Shown: positions 34,051-43,068 of the stretch, in pieces | Layout of the letters: the number at the start of each line of letters is the position of its first letter | Position numbering within the stretch: the stretch's first letter is position 1 | Assembly: GCF_019175385.1 (NCBI RefSeq) | Contig: NC_083337.1 | Coordinates: 162,825,713-162,889,712, forward strand | Direction of reading: 5' to 3' | Source of the DNA: Lycium barbarum | Taxonomy: Eukaryota > Streptophyta > Magnoliopsida > Solanales > Solanaceae | Length of the DNA stretch: 64,000 bases | Program-made: the position numbers and the translations under genes | The notes under the pieces: generated by a model | Told to the model about the DNA's origin: nothing | Database searches by the model: none | Seen by the model: only the letters and a program-made list of their open reading frames with translations

Positions 34051-36299
34051 TCAAGTTCTAGACACTCTTCTACTTCCAGATGTGCTGCCACCACGGGAGT
34101 TTTGCCCACATGAACGCTTATCATGTCGAAATTGCTTACATGCCGAGCACTTGCAAGAATAAGTTTTTTCGCTAACATCCATTTGATTGTAATAACGGGT
34201 TAGCTTGTTTTTTCCCAATTTACGGATATGGTTCTTGTTCGCAATCATAGAAAACGGCGCGGCTGGCTAATAAGCTTGATCACCAAGGGGACGGAATTGG
34301 ACGGACTATGCTTTAAGCTATTTTACGACCTTATATTCCTCCGCCACATAATCGTTTACATTTCTGGCCATTCTCTCAAAGCACTTGACTGCATGAGAAC
34401 ATGTTATGTGGTACGTTTTCCACTTACCACAAGTGCATGACTGTGTACGCTCAATAACGATATGTTTGTTTCCTCCTTTGCCGTCGCAATAACCCGTTCT
34501 AACTTCATACACTCATTGAACGGCGTCATACTCGGTCATTTGGTGACCCTCTGCCTTTCTTCTATGGTGCTCCATTTTTTTGTAGGGCTTTGGCATCCAT
34601 GTTCCCTCGTCGGCTAATATAGCTATGGCCTGCCTTGTCCTATCCGCAAATCGCTCCACGACCTGCCTGAAAGTTAGTCTTACCATTGCGGTGACAGGTA
34701 GTCCTCGAGTAGATTTGAGGAGTCCATTGAAAGACTCCAAGTTGTTCGTTGTGAGCATGCCCCATCTCCTTCCTCCATCAGCATAAATAGTCCATTTTTC
34801 AACTTCTAATTTCATCAACCAAACATATGCCTCTTCACTCACTTCCCTTAGCAACTCCATTTTTGCAGCCTATTTTCTTTGTTGATGCTGCATTGCAGCC
34901 CCCCACATCAATTTGTTTACAGTGCCATTTCCAAACTTTGTTTTCAAATTAGCCTTTAAGTGCCTTAAGCAATATCGATGGTAAGCATGTGGATGCTGTC
35001 ACCCTTCCAGAGTACGCATATTGTGCAATATGCCTTTATGACGATCCGATAGGACACAAATGCCCTGACGACCCTTAATAACATGAGTTTGTAGATGAGT
35101 CAAGAACATCCCCCATGTCTCGTTTCTCTCGTTGGCGGCAATTACGAAAGCAAGAGGGAATATTGACCCATTGGCATCCATACCTACTGCAATTAGGAGC
35201 TTAATGCCATATCGGCCATACACATGGGTCCCATCTATCGATATCACATTCCGGCAGTGAGCAAAACCATCAATACTTGGTTTGAATGCCCAAAAGACGA
35301 AGTCGAAAATTCTGCCCTCTAAAAGCCGCTACTGTACAATAGTGCCAGGATTAGCATGTTGTAGAGCCGCCTATACCCCGACAATGCCTGAAAAGAGGAT
35401 TCCCAAGTTCCAAAGATCGTTTCAAAAGCACGTCGACGCCCGAGAAATTCCTTTCTCTTGCTTATGATTTTACCATATTTTGAGTGGACCATGCTAATAC
35501 AAGTTTTGTTAGGCATCCTGCATAAGTTTAAACAAACAACATTTAACAATGATATTTTAATTGCTATAAGATATATAATGTAAACGGTCAGATAAATTAC
35601 CTTGGAGTTTCCTCAATGTTTTTAAGTAACACATGAGCAATCATGTTTATATCTAGACTAAAATGATCTGGTCGACTTTGTCCCATATCACAAATGTGCT
35701 TCGGGTGGAATTTTGTGATTTCCCACAGACCATCCGGCTTAGCAATTCCCCGAAGCAACCACCGACAGCTTTGAGTATGTCGCTTACAAATCAGCCTCCA
35801 TACCGATTTGTTTGAGTCATCAACCTTAAACTCCCTCATACCCTTTACACAATACATTCTGACAGCCCGTTGCAACATCTTTTTTGATGTGAACTGCATT
35901 CCCTTTGCAATGACGCATTGATCAGTCATGGGATTTTTTTGTTCAATCCACGTTTTTTGGTGACTTTGATAATCATCTCTTGTGAAGACAAATGCATCCT
36001 CACGACCTTGGAGACTGTCAAGATATGGAATATAGTCAGAATGCCATTGCATCGAGCTATCAGGAATTGGGTTTTCGGCCATCGGAGGTACGTGGTGGTG
36101 AGTTGGTTCTGGTTGGTTTTGGGGACTACAATACGTATCTTCTTCATCCCCTTCACTATCTTCATCATCGGTGACCTCTGCATTATTAGATGGTTCATCG
36201 CCATCACTCTCTGATGTATCCACATAACTTGGACAATTAGCGTCATCCAAGAAAGGCCTCCTCCTACACGATAAAAAACATATGTTAAATTCCAAATTC

Positions 36300-36359
<60 letters not shown>

Positions 36360-37175
36360 TAGCATCTAGGTGATGAACCTACACATATTGATTATGACCA
36401 TGGTGTGGAGAATGATCAACTCCACCAAACTGAGAGGACTGCCTTTCATCCGCAGTTGGTACCACTGGCGAGTTTTGATAATAATCAGCTACATCGAACT
36501 GAAAATTATTATAATAATCAGCTTCATTGAACTGAGAGTTCTGATAATAATGAGTTGCTCCACTAAATTGAGATGACTGCCCAATATTACTCGTATCAGA
36601 TCTATAATCCTTACAAAGATTTAAAAATGATTATTTACCAATACATACAATAAACACGTGCTACTGCACAAAATAATAATATAAGAATGCATATTTACCA
36701 CGTTTGATTTAATTGTTGGGTAAGATTTTTCAGCGGTACCTGGCCACTCAAAATACCCCCTGTAAGAACTAAAATCTCCATACGTGTTAACTTGACTGGG
36801 CTGTTGTTGCGGGACCTCTCTGGGTATCTTTTCAACATACATCTCCAGAACATTAAGGGCGACTAAATGTTTTAATTCTTCTGGCGCATTCAAATAATCC
36901 CTTAAAGAATCATCATCATTGATATAATGCCTACCATAAAGCACTATACCATTGGAAACTGATTGTGGATATCTGCCTGTTATAGAGATTTCATACTCAT
37001 CTGGACTAACCTTCATTTTTTTATATATGTAGGTGACTAGTGACTCATAAGACATTTCAAGTTGACATTTAACATGAACGTTTGGTCTTTTATTGTAACG
37101 AACTGTACTATTGTCATCAAGGATAATACCATCCCAATGTATTGAAACCTTAACTGGTGAAATATCTTGAGCCAT
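34051..37175 (-). pseudogene. MuDR-type MULE transposase, decayed
   Basis: Minus-strand exons, approximately 37175-36702, 36602-36372, 36264-35600 and 35514-34051. The order of domains is: N-terminal region (MAQDISPVKVSIHWDG); a Tyr/Gln-rich linker; the MuDR DNA-binding region (RRPFLDDANCPSYVD, acidic stretch, QFTSKKMLQRAVRMY, CKRHTQSCRWLLRG); the DDE catalytic domain (ISIDGTHVYGRYGIKLLIAV, LSDRHKGIL); a SWIM zinc finger (CTCGKWKTYHITCSH); and a C-terminal zinc knuckle (CSACKQFRHDKRSC). Damage: a frameshift near 35370 after QALSG; in-frame stops at about 35333 (IVQ/RLLEGR), 35000 (before QHPH), 34873 and 34515. Known members cut and rejoin the element ends in the nucleus. This copy is very unlikely to make active enzyme. 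Confidence 0.85.
36301..36356. repeat. (TA)n microsatellite inside a transposase intron
   Basis: About 28 TA units between the exon ending near 36372 and the exon starting at 36264. Length is likely polymorphic. Confidence 0.9.
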
Positions 37176-37287
37176 TTTTTGTATGACTTAAGATAGGTTT
37201 TTTTGAATGACTTAAGAGACTTAAACTTACGAAATGGATGAGTTTTTACCTCGTCCAACATTCTTCTTAAATAGATTCATATTCACC

Positions 37288-37776
37288 CCTATTGCGCACA
37301 AGAACATTGCGTAATATGAATTTAATTCAAATAAACGGTCAAAAATGCAGTATTGTGTTGTCCAATCGTTCCTTTAGGTGTCATAAAAAATCTGAAATTG
37401 GCATGCTTGATGTGTTGTCAAATCATGTCCTATTGCGCACAAGAACATTGCGTAATGTGAATTTAATTCAAATAAACGGTAAAAAATGCAGCATTGTGTT
37501 GTCCAATCGGTCCTTTAGATGTCATAAAAAAGCTGAAATTGACATGCATGATGTGTTGTCAAATCATGTCCTATTGCGCACAAGAACATTGCGTAATATG
37601 AATTTAATTCAAATAAACGGTAAAAAATGCAGCATTGTATTGTCCAATCGGTCCTTTAGGTGTCATAAAAAAACTGAAATCGGCATGCATGATGTGTTGT
37701 CAAATCATGCCCTATTGCGCACAAGAACATTGCGTAATATGAATTTAATTCAAATAAACGGTAAAAAAATGCAGTA
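37288..37776 (+). repeat. 141-bp tandem repeat, 3.5 copies, between divergent MULE transcription units
   Basis: Units start CCTATTGCGCACAAGAACAT at 37288, 37429, 37570 and 37711, an exact 141-bp period. As 141 is 47 codons, one frame stays open through all copies (47-residue repeat with LRTRTLRN and CSIVLSNRSFRCHKK), but codon bias gives no sign that it is translated. It fills the gap between the transposase ATG (37175, leftward) and the accessory ORF ATG (37788, rightward), so a shared promoter/enhancer or transposase-binding array is the more likely role. Confidence 0.9.
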
Positions 37777-37787
37777 CTATATATAAC

Positions 37788-38252
37788 ATGATTGACAAAC
37801 AACTAGTATTCACTTTAAAACGAGTTATCATGACATTCTACAACCAATTTGGAAATCTTAATTCTATTACATGTTTTACCCCAGCAAAAATATTTGAAGC
37901 AATGGGTAGGACATGGGAACTAGATGATGATGATTTTCATTACTCAAATAACCCTAACAAAAGATTCAATCAAGAATACAATAAAACAATGAGAGAGGAG
38001 TGAAATTGGCGTGTTAGGGAGGCTGAAGCACTGGAGCAAAAGTTAGCTTCAATAGGGCTTAAACGCCCAAAAAAACGTGTTATGTCAATGCCTCGCGGAA
38101 CTCTACAAGAGTTTAATTTTGCTTTTAATCGTTTTCGCGAAGAGAACAATCGGATGCAAATACGTTACCATACGATAGAATATGGTATACATGATAGCAC
38201 AAGATTTAGATCCAAATGGGATTCGGACTGTGAAATGTCCGATGAAGATTAA
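37788..38252 (+). pseudogene. MULE accessory ORF A, interrupted by one TGA
   Basis: From the ATG at 37788 the frame reads 71 residues, meets TGA at 38001-38003, then continues 82 residues to TAA. The full length would be 154 residues. Its second half aligns without gaps to ORF B (38375-38848), always one residue out of register: both have Met-Pro-Arg (101-103 here) and ENNRM (119-123 here). The TGA sits exactly opposite Trp73 of ORF B, so one G-to-A change of TGG explains it. Motifs: an acidic DDDD stretch, a charged helical region, RPKKRVMSMPRG and a Ser/Asp/Glu C-terminus. I do not recognise the family. Same strand as ORF B, 122 bp upstream of it. Confidence 0.7.
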
Positions 38253-38374
38253 TATTTTTCTTATAATAAGGTAAGTAGGTAGGGTCATAAAGACCCCCCC
38301 CCCCCTGAGGGTACTTGGGGGTTTGCAACTATATAAGTAGCCATTTCCTTTGTTATTAGACTACACCATATTCA

Positions 38375-38848
38375 ATGTCGACTAGTAGAAACTCAGCTTG
38401 GTCTTTACTCCTTCCAAAAGAACCAAATAGCAGTGATGATGAGAGTTCAAATCATAACAGTTTTTCGAGTGATACCAGTGATTTCAAACTAGACGAGCTA
38501 AATCCGCACCTTCTGGTAGAGCGTAATGATGATTTCTGCAGTGTGAAATATTCAGATCCGCGAGAATATTATTGCGGTTTACGCCGAGAATGGTCACATC
38601 GGATTGCCGAATTAGAACGTCTTGTTCATGACTTGAAAAATCTCAACGCTCTAATCCCAACAAGGTACTCACTAACCATGCCTCGAGTAGGTCCAGCAAC
38701 TTGCAAAATGGCCATACAAAGGATTAGAAAAGAAAACAATAGAATGCTGGCCAGACGTTATAGATTTTACATACTAAAGTTGGCTGAAGAACAAGCATCA
38801 TCAACCGATAGAGAACTAACATCTCCTGAAAAAAAATATGTATGTTAA
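38375..38848 (+). CDS. MULE accessory ORF B, uncharacterised 157-residue protein
   Basis: Intact single-exon frame. The N-terminus is Ser/Asp-rich (SSDDESSNHNSFSSDTSD), then DPREYYCGLRREWSHRIAEL begins a helical, probably coiled-coil stretch (about 70-95), followed by a TMPR motif and a basic helix IQRIRKENNRMLARRYRFY (about 115-133). No signal peptide or membrane segment. A TATAAGTAG-like motif lies about 43 bp upstream (near 38332). It is the sister of ORF A, probably a local duplication. Function unknown; the basic helix next to an acidic N-terminus would suit a DNA- or transposase-binding partner, which is inference. Confidence 0.65.
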   Translation: MSTSRNSAWSLLLPKEPNSSDDESSNHNSFSSDTSDFKLDELNPHLLVERNDDFCSVKYSDPREYYCGLRREWSHRIAELERLVHDLKNLNALIPTRYSLTMPRVGPATCKMAIQRIRKENNRMLARRYRFYILKLAEEQASSTDRELTSPEKKYVC

Positions 38849-39166
38849 GAGACCGCCAATATCGTCCTGAGGATGATATTGAGGACTTCTATTCTAATGA
38901 CGATTAGAGTCTATTTAGGCTCACTGTCTTAGTTATGAGTCATTTAAGTTTCGGACTAAGGTTGTTAATTTGTATTTTTATTTGATGATGAAGTCATCAA
39001 TTTGAATTAGTTTGACATGTTTTTAATTTCCTTTTATTGTTAAAGTCTATTATTAGTTGACAATTTAACAAAGAAACACAAATAAATTAGTACATAAAGG
39101 GTGCGGATTACATTATAGGGGAAAAGGTACAACTAGTAAAAAACATAATCCATAGAAATATTAAAC

Positions 39167-39737
39167 TTAATAAACAAAATACATATAAATAATGAACAAC
39201 AACAAGATAGCACAAATAATCTTCCACAATTTAAGTTTTTCTTTCAAAGCTATTTTCTCGTGTTGAGCCTCTCTAAGTTTAACCTTCAGCAAATTTCGTT
39301 TTTTTTCGGAATCGGTGAGCAACACCTCCAAACCTTCAATTTTTTCTTCAGCTTCCACAAGCTTAAATTCCGAGTCCAACTTAGCGGTATCTCTAGAGAT
39401 ACGTGAAGTCGCGGTATCTCTATCCAAAACTGAATTTTTAAACTTCGCTGTCACCGTTTTATCCACGTGAATGCTATCTTCCCACCGAAAGTATTTGCAA
39501 CCGCCCATATCCTATAAACATTACAAGAAAATCAGTTTTTTAAAGTAAAATATATGGATAACGTGAAAAAAAAAGACACTAAAAAAATGTAAAAACACTT
39601 ACTTCGGGCACTTTACAACGCCAAAAACGGCGACTCGGATTATCTTGGGTCTTTGATGTTTTTAGTTTACAGTAATAACTGCATTCGCAAATATCGGGTT
39701 GTATAGCAAACATTGAAGTTTCAAAATTGTGAGACAT
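39167..39737 (-). CDS. MULE-borne GRF zinc-finger, coiled-coil, membrane-anchored protein
   Basis: Two minus-strand exons, 39737-39603 and 39511-39167 (donor GAA/GTAAGT, acceptor TTTATAG), give 159 residues with no break. Residues about 17-60 form a GRF-type zinc finger: CEC, then NPSRRFWRC, then GGCKYFRWED. A coiled coil follows (LVEAEEKIEGLEVLLTDSEK to HEKIALKEKLK). The protein ends with a hydrophobic segment (IICAILLLFIIYMYF), a likely tail anchor. GRF fingers bind single-stranded nucleic acid in other proteins. The start lies about 70 bp inside the right terminal repeat, so that repeat is probably its promoter. The role in the element is unknown. Confidence 0.8.
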
Positions 39738-39805
39738 GTTTTTGGAAGTGCAAAAGTGTGTTGAAAGGGTGAAGATGGAGGAAATGAAAGAGAAGAGAAT
39801 GAATG

Positions 39806-39950
39806 AAGGTTGGGTCGGGGGTTTTTAGGGAAGGGTTTCACGCACACATTCTGTGCGCGAAGCCTAGTTTGGTTCTCTTTTTTTTTTAATGGGTTAGTTT
39901 GGTTCCAATTTTTTTTTTTTGGTTACAAAAGTGCCGGACTCGCGTGTGCC
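39806..39950 (-). repeat. Right terminal inverted repeat of the MULE
   Basis: Inverse of the left repeat: AAGGTTGGGTCGGGGGTTTT, TAGGGAAGGGTTTCACGC, GAAGCCTAGTTTGGTT, GTTACAAAAGTGCCGG. It probably also serves as promoter of the GRF gene reading leftwards. Confidence 0.85.
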
Positions 39951-40512
39951 TTACGGGGCGAAACTATCGTACGGAGGTGACCGTCCTTTTCAGTCGTCTC
40001 TTGAAATTAGAAAAGCAAATGAGTAGTATTAAATTCTTTTTTTTGGTTGAAAGTAGTATTCAATTCCTATGTAGAGTGATAACTAAACTCCTAGTAAATA
40101 TGACAAGGCACAAGTTAGATAAACCCAAGTAAAACTTTAGTACTTGGAAATCCTGATTTTCTAGCACAATTTTGTAGGGGAGTTGGGCTTTTTGTTCAAA
40201 TATTTACCTGAAAGAATGCCACTTTCTTGGGCTGTTTAACTCAATCTATTTTGAACCTCTACCCCACAAAGGTACTTGATCAATCCAGAATTGAGTCTGA
40301 ATATAACAACGGATATAAACTGAGGCACTGGGTGCTCATTGCTCAAGCACCCTTTGAGTCTTACCCAGCCTTTTGTATTTAAAATTAGTAATAACATACT
40401 AAAAAGATATTAGCTAAGTAATCAATATCAAAAAGTAGCGATTCTAAAGTAAAAGCTATATTCAGGAATGATGCAAGGCCAAAATCCAGGTTCACTATGT
40501 GGCTTATGCTAC
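39951..40512. other. Non-coding DNA right of the MULE
   Basis: AT-rich, no gene or repeat recognised. Confidence 0.4.
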
Positions 40513-40526
40513 AATGCAAACTGCTG

Positions 40527-40661
40527 GCAGTCAGTGCACTAAGCTTTCGCTATGCGCGGGGTTCGGGAAAGGGTCGGACCACAAGGTTCTATTGTACGCA
40601 GCCTTTCTGCAAGAAGTTGTTTGCACGGTTTGAACTCGTGACCTCCTCGTCACATAGCAGT
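40527..40661 (-). mobile_element. Truncated tRNA-derived SINE with 14-bp TSD
   Basis: The plus strand contains CGCTATGCGCGGGGTTCGGG, then GGTCGGACCACAAGG and GAACTCGTGACCTCCTCGTC. This is the reverse of a SINE head with a box B-like GAGTTCAAACC. AATGCAAACTGCTG flanks it at 40513-40526 and 40662-40675. The 5' tRNA part (box A) is missing. Confidence 0.75.
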
Positions 40662-40679
40662 AATGCAAACTGCTGACTA

Positions 40680-41240
40680 CTGATAAATTCAACTGGGGTT
40701 TAGACATGGATCCTGCTTGCACTTTATGCCAAAACTCTCCTGAATTTAGAGATTACCTCTTTGTTGAATGTCAGTATGCAAGACAGATGTAGACAAAAGT
40801 TATTAGTTGGGCACAGAGAGGTAATTTCCAATCTGGAAATTGGGCTCTCCAGTCTCCACCTGCAATGGGCTGTTGGAAATGCTAAAGAAAAATCCTAGAC
40901 AACTAGAGTGTTTAGATTGTTGAATGCTGAAGTTGTACATAGGATCTGGCTGGAAAGAAACTAGAAAATCTATGACAAATGAGCTACTGGATGGGACTGC
41001 ATTGCAAGTGAGGTTACATATATGTGCAACATTCGAGCTTCACTTGGAATTAGGAATTTAGTCCAAAGCTACATCACATGTTTTGATGTTATGTAAAGTG
41101 TTTAATTAGCATAACTTTGGATTAACCGTTTTTGTTGTTTGAGACTTACCCTCTGTTAGCCAACTGAGTTATATAGCTGGGCTAAGGTTTTGTATTGTTT
41201 TCTCTCCTGGTGATTAATAAAATTATTAGTGACGAAAAAA
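40680..41240 (+). mobile_element. L1-type LINE 3' remnant (RVT zinc-binding region)
   Basis: The plus strand translates, with stops, to DPACTLCQNSPEFRDYLFVE then CQYARQM, and later VVHRIWLERN. This is the zinc-binding and linker part found near the end of plant L1 ORF2. Heavily decayed; no tail or duplication identified. Confidence 0.6.
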
Positions 41241-41544
41241 TAATTAAAAGCTATCGAAAAGTTATAAGTCTACCTTTGGGCGAACGTTCTCTATCAGACA
41301 ACTCTATGCTCTATGCTGAGAGCTCGAATCTAAGACGTTTGACTAAAGACGGAGGGATAATTACCATAATTCACCGTAATCTTTGGTGATGAAAGAGTTA
41401 TATTATTACTACTGCTTAATAATGATATCCTAAATATAAGAACTTATGGCCCAATTAGAGTATTTTCTATATATTAGGTGTATATTTTATTGAACATTAC
41501 GATTTTACAGTCACACAAAGTTTATAAAAGAAGTAATGTGGAAA

Positions 41545-42297
41545 AATAAGGGATGGCAAATGGGCGGATTGGGCAAATTGGGGCGGGTTAAAACGGGTCA
41601 CATTAATTATTGGGTCAAGACCCAACCCGTCCAAATTTACTTGGGTCAGAATGGTGGGTCTAAGATGGGTCATAACCCAACCTCTCCCCTCTTTAAACAT
41701 ATCACAGCTTTTATAAATGACACACACTAAGGTGCAATATAGCTGAAAAGTATTTTGTCTTCTATGTATTCCCCATTATAAACGAAAAAAAAAGGGAAGA
41801 AAAGATTAAATAGAATAAGGAAAGAGGCCATATAATAGACTGTTTTTAATGTATATATTAGCACAGATATCTGGTTGCTTATTAAACATAGATGTCCTAT
41901 TTTTAGGAACATCAAACTCTAGACTTCTAGCATGTGATTATAATTAGAAAAATCAAATCACCATAAGTTAAACCTGCTCCAATCATTCCAGAATATTAGC
42001 TCAAGTAATGTTGTAACATATACCTAGTTACGCACCAATTTAATATTTTTATAATATTAATATCAATATTCTTCTATTGGATTTCAAACTTACAATTTTT
42101 TAAAAATATTCTGGCTTGTTTATATTGGGTTACATTTTGATCCGGCAGGTTACACAAATCCGTCCTATTTTGCTCCAATTGATTGAAGGTTCATTTTGGG
42201 TTCAACCGGTTGGGTCAACTCAACAAACGGATCATGACCCAACCAGTAGAAACACCGGATGGGTTGGACGGGATGGGTTTGGTTCCGCCACCCCTAA
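41545..42297. mobile_element. Possible hAT-like non-autonomous element
   Basis: The left end GGGATGGCAAATGGGCGG and the right end TTCCGCCACCCCTAA are imperfect inverses. Both ends are rich in GGGTCA/TGACCCAA phrases arranged in opposite orientation, as in some plant hAT MITEs (TAGGGGTGGC ends). The expected 8-bp target duplication is not clear. The interior is AT-rich and non-coding. Confidence 0.4.
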
Positions 42298-43068
42298 AAA
42301 TGGTAGTAATGTGTCAAAAGCTTATTGGTGAATTTTTTTTGTCAATTTTTTCATGGTTATTTGTTTAGAAAAGGTGAAAAAAATAAAAAGCCCATATAAA
42401 AAATTATACTAGTACTACTAGTATCGTGATTTTCAAGTGATAAAATAGATGGAAAAAATCTATGTATGTGATTCGGTGTGAAATTTAACCGACAAAAACT
42501 ATCACGCACTCTCATAACCATTCACCGAGTCATCTCCACCGTCCGTTTCCCTAGTTCTTGTCACCCTCAGTGACTCAGACACCGTAGATCTCGATGTCTC
42601 TGTCACTCTCTGCCTCAACAATCATTTCGTAAGTCTCTCCCCAAATATTCAAATCCCTAAATTCATACATAGCAATTTGCAAAACGAATCGCTCTTCTTT
42701 AGGTACTGTATAACAACTTTAGGTATATACTCTATTCAATTCTTCATTTATTTTCCCTTTTATCTTCTTTTTGCTATCTCTTCAGATACTTTTTTTAATT
42801 TCCTTTTCGGATTATAGAGAACTTTTTTTTTCATCTGTTGGTGAAATTTAATTAGGGTTTTTATTTGAATTTTTGGGTCTTTCTCCAATTTTTAGTTTTT
42901 GAATAACAATTTTTTTTATTTTTTTTTGAGTTCAATTGTTTTTAGGTTTTTGCTATTTGAGCTTAATTACAGTATTGTTGAGTTTTAGGTTGCCTTGAAA
43001 CAGTAGTTTGCATTTATAGTTGCTTTAGGGCAATACTCTTCAATTTATAGTTTTAGGGAACCATTTTT
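42298..43068 (+). other. Promoter and leader of the F-box/WD40 gene
   Basis: Pyrimidine-rich leader from about 42480. A plausible leader-intron donor TTTC/GTAAGTC is at 42629; the acceptor is uncertain, somewhere in 43000-43050. An ATG at 42594 opens a short upstream frame (MSLSLSAS) that would meet the intron donor. T-rich sequence fills the rest. Confidence 0.45.

Larger units (their letters stand above)
33371..39950. mobile_element. Mutator-like element (MULE), about 6.6 kb, with accessory ORFs
   Basis: Two long terminal inverted repeats (33371-33520 and 39806-39950) enclose a minus-strand MuDR-type transposase (decayed), two related plus-strand ORFs, a 141-bp tandem repeat between the divergent units and a minus-strand GRF zinc-finger gene whose ATG lies just inside the right repeat. 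I could not settle the target-site duplication; the outermost 15-20 bases of the two ends have diverged. The element is no longer autonomous because the transposase has stops and a frameshift. Confidence 0.85.

Noticed and set aside
37288..37776. CRISPR-like array
   Set aside because: Repeats are directly adjacent, 141 bp long and without unique spacers, in a plant transposon.
37292..37786. 164-residue open frame across the 141-bp repeats
   Set aside because: Openness follows from the 47-codon period; no start context, no non-repeat part and promoter-like position. Reported as a repeat instead.
40320..40530. Possible extension of the L1 LINE left of the SINE
   Set aside because: No reverse transcriptase motif could be read there, so the LINE call is limited to 40680 onwards.
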